From assembly GCF_025094135.1 (NCBI RefSeq), contig NW_026252414.1, positions 1 through 64,000 of the forward strand: a DNA stretch of 64,000 bases, read 5' to 3'. The translations under genes and the position numbers were made by a program. Each line of letters opens with the position of its first letter. Positions within the stretch are counted from its first letter, which is position 1. The notes under the pieces are model-generated. The model saw only the letters and a list, made by a program, of their open reading frames with translations, was not told the DNA's origin and searched no databases. Origin of the DNA: Mucor mucedo (lineage: Eukaryota; Mucoromycota; Mucoromycetes; Mucorales; Mucoraceae). Positions 34,688 through 45,394 of the stretch are shown piece after piece.

Positions 34688-35727
34688 TTACGCATACAGA
34701 GCGTTCAACAATCCAAAAGGAAGTAGTTTGTAACTGTGATTTCCGAAATGTGTGCCAACAGTTAATTTAGGCACACTCGTCTCTTCTACTTCAATGGCAT
34801 AAAACCCTTTGAGCATATCACACGAGGAAAACCAATTGATACCAGACAGCGTTTCGATCACATCGACTACAGAAGGTAAAGGCCAGGTGTCTCGTTTAGT
34901 TACTGCATTCAGACTCGAAAAGTTGACGATCAACCGCTTTTGCCCATTTGCCTTTTTGACATAACGACAAGGAAAGCTCCAACCTCCATATGCCGCATTG
35001 TTTAACGAATGCGAAATAGGGATAAGGATCCTAGCTTCAATCATTTTTCTTAATATCTTCCGTCATATATTCCCGTTCTGAAAAGGAGAGAAAATGGTAA
35101 GGTCGATTATAGATTGGAGCAGCGTCACCAGTTTCGACGCAAAACTTGACTAAATTGGTGATTTTAAGATCATCATACTCGGTACCGAAACTAGTGGGGT
35201 GTTTTTCTAGCATCTCAATGACCTTGCGCTTTTCTTCTTCATCCAACAAGACATTTTGTAAGATGTTCTTGCAAAGCGGACCTAACTTAGGAAAGGGAGA
35301 GTAGTGAGCTTGTTTATCCGATTTGTCTTCAGCTAACATGGAGAACTCCTTTTCGATGACCTTTTCTTCGGTAGGTACTAATAAGAAAAATTCTTCTTCG
35401 TCATTTTCCTTGAGCTCGTAATCGTCCGGAATGTCAGATTCGTCTGAAAAATCATCATCATCCTGATCTCTTTCCTTTACAGATAAGTTGCTTTTCTTGG
35501 TGTACCAAACGTCGATAGGTATTTTGCCCACAGTGGTGGAGATGTAAAAACTGTGATCGGTCCAATCATTTCCGATCCTGAAATCATGCATCCCATGACG
35601 ACCCAAGATGAAATCATATTGATTTCTCACGTCATAGCAATATGCATCGACGTTTACAACTGCAAGATTCGATAGTTCTACCCGAAGACCTCTGACCTTT
35701 CCCAACGGGGACCTGGCTACACCATCA
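34688..35727 (-). pseudogene. Ty3/gypsy protease-reverse transcriptase fragment
   Basis: The minus strand shows protease C-terminal sequence (VRNQYDFILGRHGMHDF), an acidic linker, then RT entry TNLVKFCVETGDAAPIYNRP. It continues in the next frame with ARILIPISHSLNNAAYGGWS and NFSSLNAVTKRDTWPLP to LLPFGLLNA. It lacks the YxDD palm motif, RNase H and integrase. The two frames (35765-35037 and 35044-34688) overlap by a few bases, consistent with one indel. Truncated and inactive. Confidence 0.8.
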
Positions 35728-36279
35728 GTTGTTTTGCATGGAAAACAAAATAAAAAATAAACCAAAAGTGATACTGTTAGAACTTGGATACCACTTTATT
35801 ATGGACGAAAAAATATAATTAAAAAACATATTAAAATGTATTCAAAAATTGTTTTCAAAAATTGTCTTGATGGTCTATGAGAAAAACTATGGACATTTAC
35901 ATAAAGAACTGGGAGAGTTATAGGGAGAATATTAAGCGCCTTATTGGATCATGATGTAATAACCTGGTGATAATAAATAATTAACATCTTCAAATTTAGT
36001 CCTTCCATAACGAGTATACAAATATTAGTCAGAGGGATCAACAGTTATAATATTAAATGACAAGAGTAATATCTGTGCTCAGGATCTATTAATATTCTAT
36101 AGTCCAGGCCCATTCGATTGTATTGCTTTTGCAGAATAAATATTTACTCGCCACAGGGATGTGCCCCGTGTACAGACTCCAACGGTAGGATGAGAACAAG
36201 TGGGGTAATGCGTGATTCATGATTAACTTTTATATTTATTATCCATCCATAATGTGATGTGACAATTAACTTTATTATT
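35728..36279 (+). repeat. segment B, left part
   Basis: Matches 20053-20588 in segment A (for example ACTGTTAGAACTTGGATACC). It ends with AATTAACTTTATTATT (36264-36279), which is repeated at 46247-46262 on the far side of the nested insertions. Confidence 0.85.
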
Positions 36280-36485
36280 GGATGACTTCCAAAATGCAAA
36301 ATAGAATTAAATAGAATAGACTTAATTTTTTGGGTTGTGTAACGTGGAATTAACCTTAAATTTCACCGCTTAAATTTTTGAAGTTAATTCGACCCCCCTA
36401 CCCCCCCCCCGAATTAAAAAAAATTAACAAAAAAATCATCTTTCTATTAAATAATACTATAGTTGATGAAACGAAGACAGAAAAT

Positions 36486-36567
36486 GTGATACATGCTCTC
36501 TGAGCCACGCTTTATTTTTCCTTTTTTCAATAAACAAATATGTCCCTTTCTTCCCTATATCTTTCTA
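36486..36567. repeat. DIRS inverted terminal repeat (3' side of coding strand)
   Basis: Starts GTGATACATGCTCTCTGAGC and ends CCCTATATCTTTCTA. It is the reverse complement of 40802-40883. Confidence 0.9.
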
Positions 36568-36623
36568 GCTAAGCTAAACCTATTCAATTTTTTTTTTTTT
36601 TTTTTCCTGGGTGGGATACTAAA

Positions 36624-37817
36624 TTATTGGTCTTTTCCAAACAAACGTCTATACCAAGGGCGGGCATGTATCACATTTTCTGTCTTCGTTTCATCAACTA
36701 TAGTATTGTTTGTCGTTCCTAATACAATTCCAGTTGATTCCACTCCGACATCCAATGTGATACTGTTCTCCGTTGAAAAAATTGAATTGGTAATCTTGGT
36801 ACTTGATGATTCTTGAGCCGTAGGCTTATAGTAATATTTCTCGAATGTATTGCTATTTAAGCTCCAGTTTGCATGTGTCTTAACATCCTGAATACTGTTA
36901 CCCACTTGAACTGCTTTCGTACTTGATGCGGCCCGAATAGAATGAGGCTTGTATACCTTGGTGTCGATCCCCGCTTCTTGCATAGCTACCTTAACCCAGT
37001 TTGCCAGTGTTGAAGGACAAATCGATGATACCTTGGATTTTTCCTTGTCAATGTAAGCCAGATACAGAGTGTGCGCCTTTGACAGGCCTGACCTCAAATG
37101 AGCTGTTTTTTCCAAGAACCAAAAAAGTGTTGCCACTGGACACACATCCTCCATCTCCAATCTTCCAAGTTGTATGGATTTGACTTGACTTTCTTTTGGA
37201 GTTCTTACATGTATAATCGCACTCTCCAGAGTTGATAGCGTCTTTATCGAGCCGTCTCCTCTGAACCTCAGGGTAACATCCCTATATTGAAGACGTCCAA
37301 TATCAGATCGAGGTCGCCACATTGTCGCCAGACAAAGCAAAAGCACTGATTTTTGTTGTAAATTTTGTAGCCCCAAACTAGTAGTATTGAAATACGTCAG
37401 CTTTATGTAATCCGTTAAAACTGTCATGTCCCATGTTTCCAGATCTTGTTGCGATGGTATTCTTATTTCTGACCTTCGTTTTGCTGCAAAAAAATCTTGT
37501 ATAATAGGCTGTTTTGCAATAGGATCTTTTTCGGGATGAAGCTCCTTGAACACCGAAGCAATTGACGATCTTAACCCATTTAAGTATGTGTAGGAAAGTT
37601 GGTTGTTCTGTACCAAAAATTCCAATACGCTATTGACATTGTAATCTTCAGGATCTTTGTCTTCAGTCTTGCACCAATTCTTCCACCGTTTCCAACCATT
37701 GTCATATGCCTTGTGAGTTGCTGGTCTAATCGCCTTCTCCAAAAACCTTGCTGTTCTCTTCTTCATTCCTATTTTCTGTCTCACTTTGTTGATAGTAGCC
37801 AAGCGGCTAATTTCCAT
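36624..37817 (-). CDS. DIRS tyrosine recombinase (integrase)
   Basis: Integrates the circular DIRS cDNA by tyrosine-recombinase chemistry. From Met at 37817 it is 397 aa, with an N-terminal SAM-like domain (RTARFLEKAIRPATHKAYDN). The catalytic set is an Arg in ATMWRPRSDI (about 168-170), His292-x-x-Arg295 in KPHSIRAAS, His315 in THANWS and a Tyr at 328-330 (FEKYYY). Its frame is open without stop all the way up to 40754, so the true start is uncertain. The start chosen overlaps the RT-methyltransferase stop (37781) by 37 bp. The 3' end runs through the internal complementary region. Confidence 0.88.
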   Translation of the reverse strand: MEISRLATINKVRQKIGMKKRTARFLEKAIRPATHKAYDNGWKRWKNWCKTEDKDPEDYNVNSVLEFLVQNNQLSYTYLNGLRSSIASVFKELHPEKDPIAKQPIIQDFFAAKRRSEIRIPSQQDLETWDMTVLTDYIKLTYFNTTSLGLQNLQQKSVLLLCLATMWRPRSDIGRLQYRDVTLRFRGDGSIKTLSTLESAIIHVRTPKESQVKSIQLGRLEMEDVCPVATLFWFLEKTAHLRSGLSKAHTLYLAYIDKEKSKVSSICPSTLANWVKVAMQEAGIDTKVYKPHSIRAASSTKAVQVGNSIQDVKTHANWSLNSNTFEKYYYKPTAQESSSTKITNSIFSTENSITLDVGVESTGIVLGTTNNTIVDETKTENVIHARPWYRRLFGKDQ

Positions 37818-39484
37818 TTCTTGTTCTTCTGCATGATTATAGGAGGAGCTAGGTGTCTCAGGTTCAGGATCATAGGAAACCAAAATTGGGTTGGCCAATA
37901 CGGAGTTACTAGTACTGCTCTTGTTATCTTCTCTTTCTTCATTTTCTGGATCACCTTTGGAATCAACTTCCATGGCGGATTCAAATACATTCCCTTCTTC
38001 ATCCACCTTTGATGAAAGGCATCGGTTGCTTCTGCAGTTGGATCCGGAATTAAGCTCCAATATCTCTTTACTTGGTGATTGTGGTGTGAAGCAAAGGCAT
38101 CGATCTTTAGTGGTCCCCATTGCTGCTGAATTTGTTGAAACATTTTCCTTGGAATTGTCGACTCGTATAACGGCATCTTCAGCCGACTCAACTTGTCCGC
38201 TGCTACATTTAGAACCCCCGGGATATGTTGATATTGAACTTCCAACTTGTACTTGTTGCAAAGTTCCTGAATCTTCAGTGCTAGATCCTGGAGAAAAACA
38301 GAAGTAGTCCCCCCTGCTTTTGTTGTATACTTCAATGCAGTCATGCTGTCCGAAAATATCCTTATTGTAGAGTTTTGGCATCTTACGGCATGGAGCTTTA
38401 AGGCAAAATATATTGTCTTCAACTCTCTGACATTGATTGATTTTTCTTTTTCCTCCTGAGTCCAAAATCCAGCTGTTGTTACCATAGGTGAACTCACTCC
38501 AAACCCTGTGTCTGAGGCATCGACATAGATTGTCACCTTTGCATCCTTCATCTGAATCTTGTGGATTGGTAGGCCATTCTTTAACACCATGAACTCCTGC
38601 CACCATTTCAGTTCTTCTTGGCTTAATTTTGACAAGTTGCATATGCTGTCCCATCTCTGGCGATTCCCCTTCAGACTCTTCGACAGGTCTCGCTGGAGAT
38701 ACCGTATGTGAAGCAAAGCCTCTCCAATTGCCGGTATTACTGAAGTCATCTTGCCAAGCAAGCTTGCTATCCACCTGCACGACCGAGGAACTTTCGAATT
38801 CTGAGCTTGTCTCACCCGTTGTATCAACTTCTTTATCTTCTGCTGCGGTACTGAAAGGGTCATCCTTTTTGTGTCGAATTGGAACCCCAGAAACTCCTGT
38901 GATTGCGATGGGGTCAGTATACTCTTCTCTCGATTTATCATAAATCCTAACGATTCCAAATGTTTGATTACTACCTTGCATAGATTCTCTGCTTCCATCT
39001 TTGATTTTGATAACAGGCAAATGTCGTCCAGATAATAAACCAGCCGAAAGCCTTGTTTCCTCAATGGTTCGATTGCATATCTCATCAACTTTGAGAATAC
39101 TCTCGGTGCGACACTGAGTCCAAACGCTAGGGATCTGTATTGGTACACTACATTCTTGTTTTCGAATGTCAAGTATGGCCTGGATTGGGGGTGGATTGGG
39201 ACCACTACATAAGCATCCTTGAGATCCAGTTTGCAAATGTAATCGTTCTTCTCTATTATATCCCGCAAGGCAGGAACACCCTCCATCTTGAAGTGGTTGC
39301 ATTGTATGAACTGATTCAACTTCTGACAGTCCAGGATTGGTCTTCTCTTGTTCGGTTCTTGAATCGTAAACAGATTGGACAGAAATTGTTTGTTTTGGGT
39401 TGGTGACACCTCTATTATTCCTGCGGCTTGAAATTTCTTGACTGCTACATCCACTGCTTGCTGATCCTCCAACGACATCCTCAT
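37781..39484 (-). CDS. DIRS reverse transcriptase-RNase H-DNA methyltransferase
   Basis: 567 aa from the first ATG, but the frame continues upstream to about 39.9 kb (GRLSKFQDRWKEITPHPWPL, then a Gln-rich tract), overlapping the gag stop. So translation may start earlier or use a frameshift. RT has RPILDCQKLN, LDLKDAY and the palm YLDD at 151-154. RNase H carries D322 (VDASDTG), E354, D379 and D430. The C-terminal 110 residues hold a phage-type N6-adenine methyltransferase with IDAFAS and NPPW at 502-505, diagnostic of DIRS elements. No stops. Apparently functional. Confidence 0.92.
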   Translation of the reverse strand: MRMSLEDQQAVDVAVKKFQAAGIIEVSPTQNKQFLSNLFTIQEPNKRRPILDCQKLNQFIQCNHFKMEGVPALRDIIEKNDYICKLDLKDAYVVVPIHPQSRPYLTFENKNVVYQYRSLAFGLSVAPRVFSKLMRYAIEPLRKQGFRLVYYLDDICLLSKSKMEAENLCKVVIKHLESLGFMINREKSILTPSQSQEFLGFQFDTKRMTLSVPQQKIKKLIQRVRQAQNSKVPRSCRWIASLLGKMTSVIPAIGEALLHIRYLQRDLSKSLKGNRQRWDSICNLSKLSQEELKWWQEFMVLKNGLPIHKIQMKDAKVTIYVDASDTGFGVSSPMVTTAGFWTQEEKEKSINVRELKTIYFALKLHAVRCQNSTIRIFSDSMTALKYTTKAGGTTSVFLQDLALKIQELCNKYKLEVQYQHIPGVLNVAADKLSRLKMPLYESTIPRKMFQQIQQQWGPLKIDAFASHHNHQVKRYWSLIPDPTAEATDAFHQRWMKKGMYLNPPWKLIPKVIQKMKKEKITRAVLVTPYWPTQFWFPMILNLRHLAPPIIMQKNKKWKLAAWLLSTK

Positions 39485-39885
39485 TCGATGAGATTTCCAT
39501 GGAATTGGTTTCTTTGCAAATTGGAGCTGATAACCTTGGGATACAACTGATAATGGCCATGGATGAGGAGTGATTTCCTTCCACCTGTCTTGAAACTTGC
39601 TGAGTCGACCTCCTGGGTAAATTCCGTCTTCCGGAATAACGTAATGGTTGTTTGTGCTTTCTTGTTGATTTTGGCGTTCTTTTTGTTGATTTCGGCGTTC
39701 TTGCTCTTGATTTTGTTGCCTGAATTGTTGATGTTGATGTTGCTGATTCGGTTTTTGATGTTCCTGATTGAGTTGATGTTGTTGATGTTGTTGATGTTGT
39801 TGTATCTTCGCGAGTTGTTGATGCTGTCGATTGAGTTGTTGTAGTTGTTGTTGTAAATTTTGTTGAGCTTGAGCTTGTTGTTGAA

Positions 39886-40779
39886 TTATTGGTTGGCTTC
39901 GTTGCTGGTTGCTGGAGGTGAGGTGTTGTCTTGTTGATGAGAGAAGGGGGCACCTCTTCCCCGTCCTCCTGGTTGAAAATGTTGACCTCTTCCACGGGAT
40001 CCACTATGTCCATAAGTTCCTCCAAATCCTCTGAATCCTCCACGTCCAAAACTTCGTCCTCTAAAACTACCGCGTCCTCTCGTTCCATTGTACGCTGCTC
40101 CCCTGACGACCTGCTGTTCAAATCTTGCTTTGTTAAGCTCCTGTATGAATTCGGATCCAAAGGCGTTTCTTGATTTTCCCTCATCTTCTCCTGACGCCAA
40201 ATGTTTAAGGGTGTTTGGTAGTTGTATATATTTGGTAGCCAAAGCCTTGGTTTCTCGGTCTTGCAAAGAAGCTGATCCCCAGCCATAGACTGATAGTTTT
40301 TGGACTTGCTCAATAGTATTTTTGAACATATCTCTGTCTTCTTCTGAGGCAAATTGAACTCTGTTCTGCAGGTATGATAATTGTTCAAAGATTTCTGTAG
40401 CTGCTCTTGCTTGGATTCTTGTATTTTCTGAGCCCTTATATAGGGTACTAACTGTTTGGAATACGTCCATTGTAGCCTTCTTAAGTTCTGGGATGAGTGG
40501 TTTATCGATTGATTCTCCAATTGTCCAGTATTCATCTTGATATTTTTGTATATGTCTTCTGTATCTTTTAAAGTTGTCTCGTAATTGTTGCGTATTATAG
40601 CTTTCCAATTCGGATGATATGACCAAAGGAAGGGGTGCTCCTTGTGATGCTTCCTCTGCGTTTCTCTGCTCTTCACGTCTGAATTCTTTAAATAATCGTT
40701 CAACGTCTTCTCGCGTGTATAATTGTTGTTGTTGTTGTTGCGATGATTCACCATGTTGTTGATGATTGATATTCTCCAT
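39886..40779 (-). CDS. DIRS Gag-like protein with RGG-rich tail
   Basis: 297 aa on the minus strand, first ORF of the DIRS element. The Gln-rich N-terminus and helical middle (about 30-190) suit a capsid-like assembly domain. The C-terminus is an RG/RGG tract (GRGSFRGRSFGRGG) likely to bind RNA. There is no zinc knuckle. It is followed by the polymerase frame without a gap. A frame in +1 relation is also open across the entire gene. Confidence 0.8.
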   Translation of the reverse strand: MENINHQQHGESSQQQQQQLYTREDVERLFKEFRREEQRNAEEASQGAPLPLVISSELESYNTQQLRDNFKRYRRHIQKYQDEYWTIGESIDKPLIPELKKATMDVFQTVSTLYKGSENTRIQARAATEIFEQLSYLQNRVQFASEEDRDMFKNTIEQVQKLSVYGWGSASLQDRETKALATKYIQLPNTLKHLASGEDEGKSRNAFGSEFIQELNKARFEQQVVRGAAYNGTRGRGSFRGRSFGRGGFRGFGGTYGHSGSRGRGQHFQPGGRGRGAPFSHQQDNTSPPATSNEANQ

Positions 40780-40801
40780 AGTTACTCCACGATGCGCGGC
40801 T

Positions 40802-40883
40802 TAGAAAGATATAGGGAAGAAAGGGACATATTTGTTTATTGAAAAAAGGAAAAATAAAGCGTGGCTCAGAGAGCATGTATCAC
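40802..40883. repeat. DIRS inverted terminal repeat (5' side of coding strand)
   Basis: Reverse complement of 36486-36567. The outer extension 40884-40935 recurs inverted in the internal complementary region at 36705-36762. Confidence 0.9.
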
Positions 40884-41087
40884 ATTGGATGTCGGAGTGG
40901 AATCAACTGGAATTGTATTAGGAACGACAAACAATTCATTTCTGATAAACGCTAATAACATTCAGATAATAAATATAAGATCTATGGATAATATTTATCA
41001 AAACAGTTTATTTATTTGGCTCTTTTACGCTTCTGAGAACCGTCTTTTTTGCCCTTTCAGGAGAAGTAACAGTGAGTTGCTACTGTG

Positions 41088-41335
41088 TGATATATACACA
41101 CTATATATCCAGCCTATAATCTACTTGACATTTAATAGCAACCCAGCACTGAAACATAAACCATTAACTGATCAAGATATTAATGTCTCCTTCCAATCCA
41201 CGCTCCCATCTGATCTTCCCGGATAACAATCTATTTCAATCCTTCCTTATAAAAAGGATCCCCTTTTCCATTTAATAAAAAGATATCTAGTTTTAGTCTC
41301 AAATAATTTAACCGTTTATTTCTTGGAATATTTCA
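41088..41335 (+). repeat. 5' LTR of the chromovirus
   Basis: Begins TGATATATACACACTATATA and ends GGAATATTTCA. A TATAAAAAGG box lies near 41250. The adjacent sequence shows no obvious tRNA-complementary primer-binding site. Confidence 0.95.
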
Positions 41336-41383
41336 TTTTTTATTTGAATTCTTATAAGTTATCTTTTTATTAATTTTTTTTTT

Positions 41384-44300
41384 ATGTCTACAACCGACCC
41401 TACTGTTTCCACTACCTATTGTACCCCTGCTCTTGCTCCTGCTACTTCTCTGATAAACCCTGCCACCGGAAGGCTTCAAGACATATCTGACCAAGGCGAT
41501 ACGGAGATGAAAGACTGTATGTCTACAGCAATTGCTGCTAATGATTCCCAAAGCGCTTTGTATTGCTTGTACGATTCTGGTGCTCCTGAATCAGCTATCA
41601 CTGCTCCTCACATGCAGGAACTTACACAACGTGCCATGCACATAAAAAATAATCAATTTGATGTTCATCAACATCCTTCCTCTCAACGTTCGCCTCCCAG
41701 GAGCCACATTGACGAAGCTCACACTCTTACGTCTCCTTTCGTCCAAGACGAGGACGTTTCATCTCCCCAATTAGTCCACAATAAGTCTAACATTACCATT
41801 AATGATGAGCCTGCTCCTCTCAACGATTCTACAAATTCTATCATTATTCCTGTCACTATTCAGGGCTATAAATGTTGGGCCTACGTCGACTCTGGCTCCA
41901 ATTTCTCCTCTCTAAAGCCTTCTTTAGCTTCCAAATTGGGCATGACACCCTCCTTACCAAAACTTATTATACCACATACGACATCTTTGTCACAATCTAA
42001 AAGTCATACTATTTCTTTGGGCGATGCTAATAGCTCCATCGAGCGTATTGGTTTTATTGACAATGTTCATCTATTCTATAATAATCTTAACATCCATCAT
42101 ACCTTCGAAGTTTTTAATCTGAATAGTGAAGCTGATGTTTGCATTGGTACCGACCTTATGTCTAAAATGAACATTAACATCACTGGGCTCACTACTACAT
42201 GGGACGAAAATAGTTTACCTACAATCGAGGACCCTATTGACCCATTACCCAACACACCTACATACGAATATTACGGTTCTATCACAGAACGATCCACATT
42301 CTTACAATCACTGGAGATCGTATTACATTCTAATGCTTCCATCGATCCTAAATCGGTTTGTACAGTACCTAACTCGGAAGTTACACTCCATTTCCCTGAG
42401 AACACAGTCATCTTCCGTAAACAATATCCATTACCCTTAGCCTATAAGTCTAAACTCAACGAACAAATTGAGGCTTGGCTCGAGGAGGAAACTATTACTT
42501 TAGCCGACGCTAACACACCTCATAATAATCCCATTCTTTTCGCAAAGAAGCGAGACATTGCAGGTAATTACGGCTCCGAAGTTCGAATCTGTGCCGACAT
42601 GCGATTCCTCAATCAACATCTCATCGCCTCTAAATCTGATGCGTTTAGCTTACCTCGCATAGATGAGATCCATGAACAATTATCACATTGCTCCATTTTT
42701 ACAGTTCTTGATTTAAAAAGCTGCTTTACTCGTTTTGCCATTGCTAAAGAATCCCAGCCATTCACAGCCTTCACCACACACACGGGACAATACGTCTTTC
42801 GAAAATGTTGTTTCGGCATAAAGACAGTACCATCATTTGTTCAGCGCATTATTTCCAATCTCTTTCGTGATTTGCCTACAGTCTTTGCCTACATTGACGA
42901 TATCACAATCGGTACCCACACAACTGATCTAGTCGCACACGCCACTCTCGTCAAAGAGGTCATTACTCGACTGAATCAAGCAGGTCTAATTCTACAATCC
43001 AAAAAATGCCATTTTCTCCTCACATCTTTAACCTTGCTGGGCTTCCGTCTCAGTTCCAAAGGTCTCCAGATCGACAGCAGTAAAATTTGTAACCTGGATC
43101 AACTTCCACCGATTACCAACAACAAAGCTCTTATGCGAGTACTTGGATTGTTTAACTTTTTTCGACGACACATTCCTAATTACGCTTCCATATCCGCTCC
43201 ATTGGATAAGCTTCGTAGCATTAGTGACAAACGGATCTTTGCACAGACATGGAACTCCACTCACGACTCAGCCTACACCGCTTTAAAATATGCTATCACA
43301 CATGCTCCGGTCATTTCAGTCATGGATACATCCTTACCCCTGCGTGTCAACACGGATGCTAGTAACTATGCTATTGGTGGCTTCGTATGGCAGCTTGATC
43401 GACAGAATATTGTTCGCTTCCTCGGTTTCGCTTCACGGTCCAAAACAGCTAGTGAACGTAACTACAGCGTCAATAAATCTGAATGCCTCGCCATCGCCTA
43501 CATGTTTCAACGCTATCACTCATGGCTACATTTAACTCCCTTTCTCCTCTTCACGGACCATTACAGCCTCACGTTCCTTCATTCTCAACGATACTGTTCA
43601 CCTCTACTTCAGAACTGGTACACCACCATCTACTCTAAGAATTTTGAAATCGTCTACATTCGAGGTTCCGAAAATTATCTTGCTGACATGCTCAGTCGTC
43701 TATTCGCTTCCCCAGAAGTTGAACGTCAGATGGACAATCACGCTGAAGCTAAACAAGCTAAGTTATTTAACAAACAACAACACACAAAACAGAGGGGGGC
43801 GGTAGAGAAATCCACCCAATTTTCTTCTACGTCACACGACGACAACGAATCCAGTCGCATTCTTGTACAACGCGCATCGGAACTAGCCGACCCCATGGTG
43901 CCTCCACCTGATCAACGTCGTGCTATCATCGAACGTCACCATCTCAAGGGACATTTTGGCATCAATGCTATCGAATCCGCCATACGCGACGAACATATTA
44001 ACTGGGTGAACTTACGAAAAGACATCATCGAAGTTGTAGGTGAATGCCTAACTTGCCTTGCCTTCAATTGGTCGAAAACCGGATACCATCCTCCTAAACA
44101 GATCTTACCCACTGCGCCAGGCCATCATGCGGTCTGTGATTTAGGTACACTTAATATCACATCCGACGCCGGCAATAACTTCATCATGGTCTATGTCGAT
44201 CTGTTCACACGTTTCACGATCCTCCGTGCCTTGCCTGACAAGGAAGCATCTACCATCGCTAACGAACTCAAAAGCATCTTTGCCTTATTTGGTGTGGTCA

Positions 44301-45394
44301 AAGTTCTCCAGACAGATCGCGGCCTCGAGTTTACCAACCAATTAGTAGCTCAAATGACTCAACAATTGGGCATTGACCATCGTCTTAGTTTAGCATACAC
44401 ACCTAACTCCAACGGTACCAATGAAAGTTTCGTACATATCACTAAACGTACTTTAATCAAAAAGCTACAAGGCGCGAAACAGCAATGGGACACTCTCCTT
44501 GACGCCACACAGTTAGAGATGAATCTCAAGGTCTCTCGTTTACACCACTCTACACCCTTTGCGGTTATGTTCAATCGACGAGCTAATGATTTCGAAAATT
44601 ACACTAACGTTGACCCTAACTGGGATAATTCAGTCATTACTCCTGAACTTGTTTCTGCTCAATATCACAAAGTTAACGAATTCCTTATTCCTGCTTTATC
44701 AAAACGTATACAATTGACACAGGAAAAAGACAATGCACGATTCCTCAAACATCATCATATCATTCACAAGAAATTTCCTATTGGTCGACAGGTCATGATA
44801 CGAAATGTCATGAAAACAGGCAAAACCGATCCTAATTTCATCGGTCCTTTCACTATCCGTAACTACACCACCAATGGTTCCTACGTCCTAGTCGATCAAG
44901 CCAATAATCTCCTCTCTCGTGACGTCCCTACATCCCATATTAAACTTCTTAAAGTCAATAGTACCACAACGGATTTCGAAGAGGATGATACCGACTTCCA
45001 AGAAGTTCAAAGTATTATCAACCACAAAGGAACCAATCCTACTAATTATATGTACCTTGTACGATGGAAAGATCAATCCGACGAGGAAGATACATGGGAA
45101 CCTGCACACCATTTTCCTGACAAATTACACATCGAACGCTACTGGGCACGTCGTCAGGCCATTACCTCTTCAGGAAATATTCGATTGCCTCAGACTGTAA
45201 ATATGCGACATATTCCTAATCGTCAAGAACGCTACGATCATAAGCGAGCTCGCAATAATACACATCACACTACCAATGTTGACCATAGCACTTCAACACA
45301 AGTCATTCCAATCAATCACACAACTTCTCGCCAAGAAAGGTACAATTTACACAAATCTCGCCGTCATCAACGACGTGCAGCCAACAATAGTTAG
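41384..45394 (+). CDS. Ty3/gypsy Pol polyprotein with chromodomain
   Basis: 1336 aa starting 49 bp after the 5' LTR. Order: a short leader with an isolated DSG motif (64-66), an aspartic protease (DSG 169-171 in AYVDSGSNFSSL, later CIGTDLM), then RT (RICADMRFLNQ, LDLKSCF, YIDD 503-506). RNase H follows (D658 in NTDASNYAIG, E700, D724 in FTDHYS). The integrase has HH...CxxC (H852, H857, C888, C891) and D919, D978, E1014. A C-terminal chromodomain at about 1235-1290 ends YLVRWKDQSDEEDTWEP. There is no capsid domain and no CCHC knuckle. Either Gag is supplied in trans or the leader is a cryptic Gag remnant. Confidence 0.95.
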   Translation: MSTTDPTVSTTYCTPALAPATSLINPATGRLQDISDQGDTEMKDCMSTAIAANDSQSALYCLYDSGAPESAITAPHMQELTQRAMHIKNNQFDVHQHPSSQRSPPRSHIDEAHTLTSPFVQDEDVSSPQLVHNKSNITINDEPAPLNDSTNSIIIPVTIQGYKCWAYVDSGSNFSSLKPSLASKLGMTPSLPKLIIPHTTSLSQSKSHTISLGDANSSIERIGFIDNVHLFYNNLNIHHTFEVFNLNSEADVCIGTDLMSKMNINITGLTTTWDENSLPTIEDPIDPLPNTPTYEYYGSITERSTFLQSLEIVLHSNASIDPKSVCTVPNSEVTLHFPENTVIFRKQYPLPLAYKSKLNEQIEAWLEEETITLADANTPHNNPILFAKKRDIAGNYGSEVRICADMRFLNQHLIASKSDAFSLPRIDEIHEQLSHCSIFTVLDLKSCFTRFAIAKESQPFTAFTTHTGQYVFRKCCFGIKTVPSFVQRIISNLFRDLPTVFAYIDDITIGTHTTDLVAHATLVKEVITRLNQAGLILQSKKCHFLLTSLTLLGFRLSSKGLQIDSSKICNLDQLPPITNNKALMRVLGLFNFFRRHIPNYASISAPLDKLRSISDKRIFAQTWNSTHDSAYTALKYAITHAPVISVMDTSLPLRVNTDASNYAIGGFVWQLDRQNIVRFLGFASRSKTASERNYSVNKSECLAIAYMFQRYHSWLHLTPFLLFTDHYSLTFLHSQRYCSPLLQNWYTTIYSKNFEIVYIRGSENYLADMLSRLFASPEVERQMDNHAEAKQAKLFNKQQHTKQRGAVEKSTQFSSTSHDDNESSRILVQRASELADPMVPPPDQRRAIIERHHLKGHFGINAIESAIRDEHINWVNLRKDIIEVVGECLTCLAFNWSKTGYHPPKQILPTAPGHHAVCDLGTLNITSDAGNNFIMVYVDLFTRFTILRALPDKEASTIANELKSIFALFGVVKVLQTDRGLEFTNQLVAQMTQQLGIDHRLSLAYTPNSNGTNESFVHITKRTLIKKLQGAKQQWDTLLDATQLEMNLKVSRLHHSTPFAVMFNRRANDFENYTNVDPNWDNSVITPELVSAQYHKVNEFLIPALSKRIQLTQEKDNARFLKHHHIIHKKFPIGRQVMIRNVMKTGKTDPNFIGPFTIRNYTTNGSYVLVDQANNLLSRDVPTSHIKLLKVNSTTTDFEEDDTDFQEVQSIINHKGTNPTNYMYLVRWKDQSDEEDTWEPAHHFPDKLHIERYWARRQAITSSGNIRLPQTVNMRHIPNRQERYDHKRARNNTHHTTNVDHSTSTQVIPINHTTSRQERYNLHKSRRHQRRAANNS

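Larger units (their letters stand above)
36453..40935 (-). mobile_element. DIRS-type tyrosine-recombinase retrotransposon
   Basis: 4483 bp. Split-type inverted terminal repeats of 82 bp lie at 36486-36567 and 40802-40883. The internal complementary region (36664-36762) contains, fused together, the complements of both outer ends (36453-36500 and 40876-40935). This is the DIRS circle-junction signature, overlapping by AAT/ATT. It encodes Gag-like, RT-RNase H-methyltransferase and tyrosine recombinase proteins in three frames on the minus strand. There is no target duplication, as expected. Confidence 0.9.

Noticed and set aside
37001..40288. Several plus-strand ORFs of 80-140 codons across 37-40 kb
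   Set aside because: They lie antisense to the DIRS Gag, RT and recombinase frames and match nothing; shadows of real coding sequence.
41333..45200. Minus-strand and secondary-frame ORFs inside the chromovirus
   Set aside because: They overlap the intact 1336-codon Pol frame and carry no motifs.
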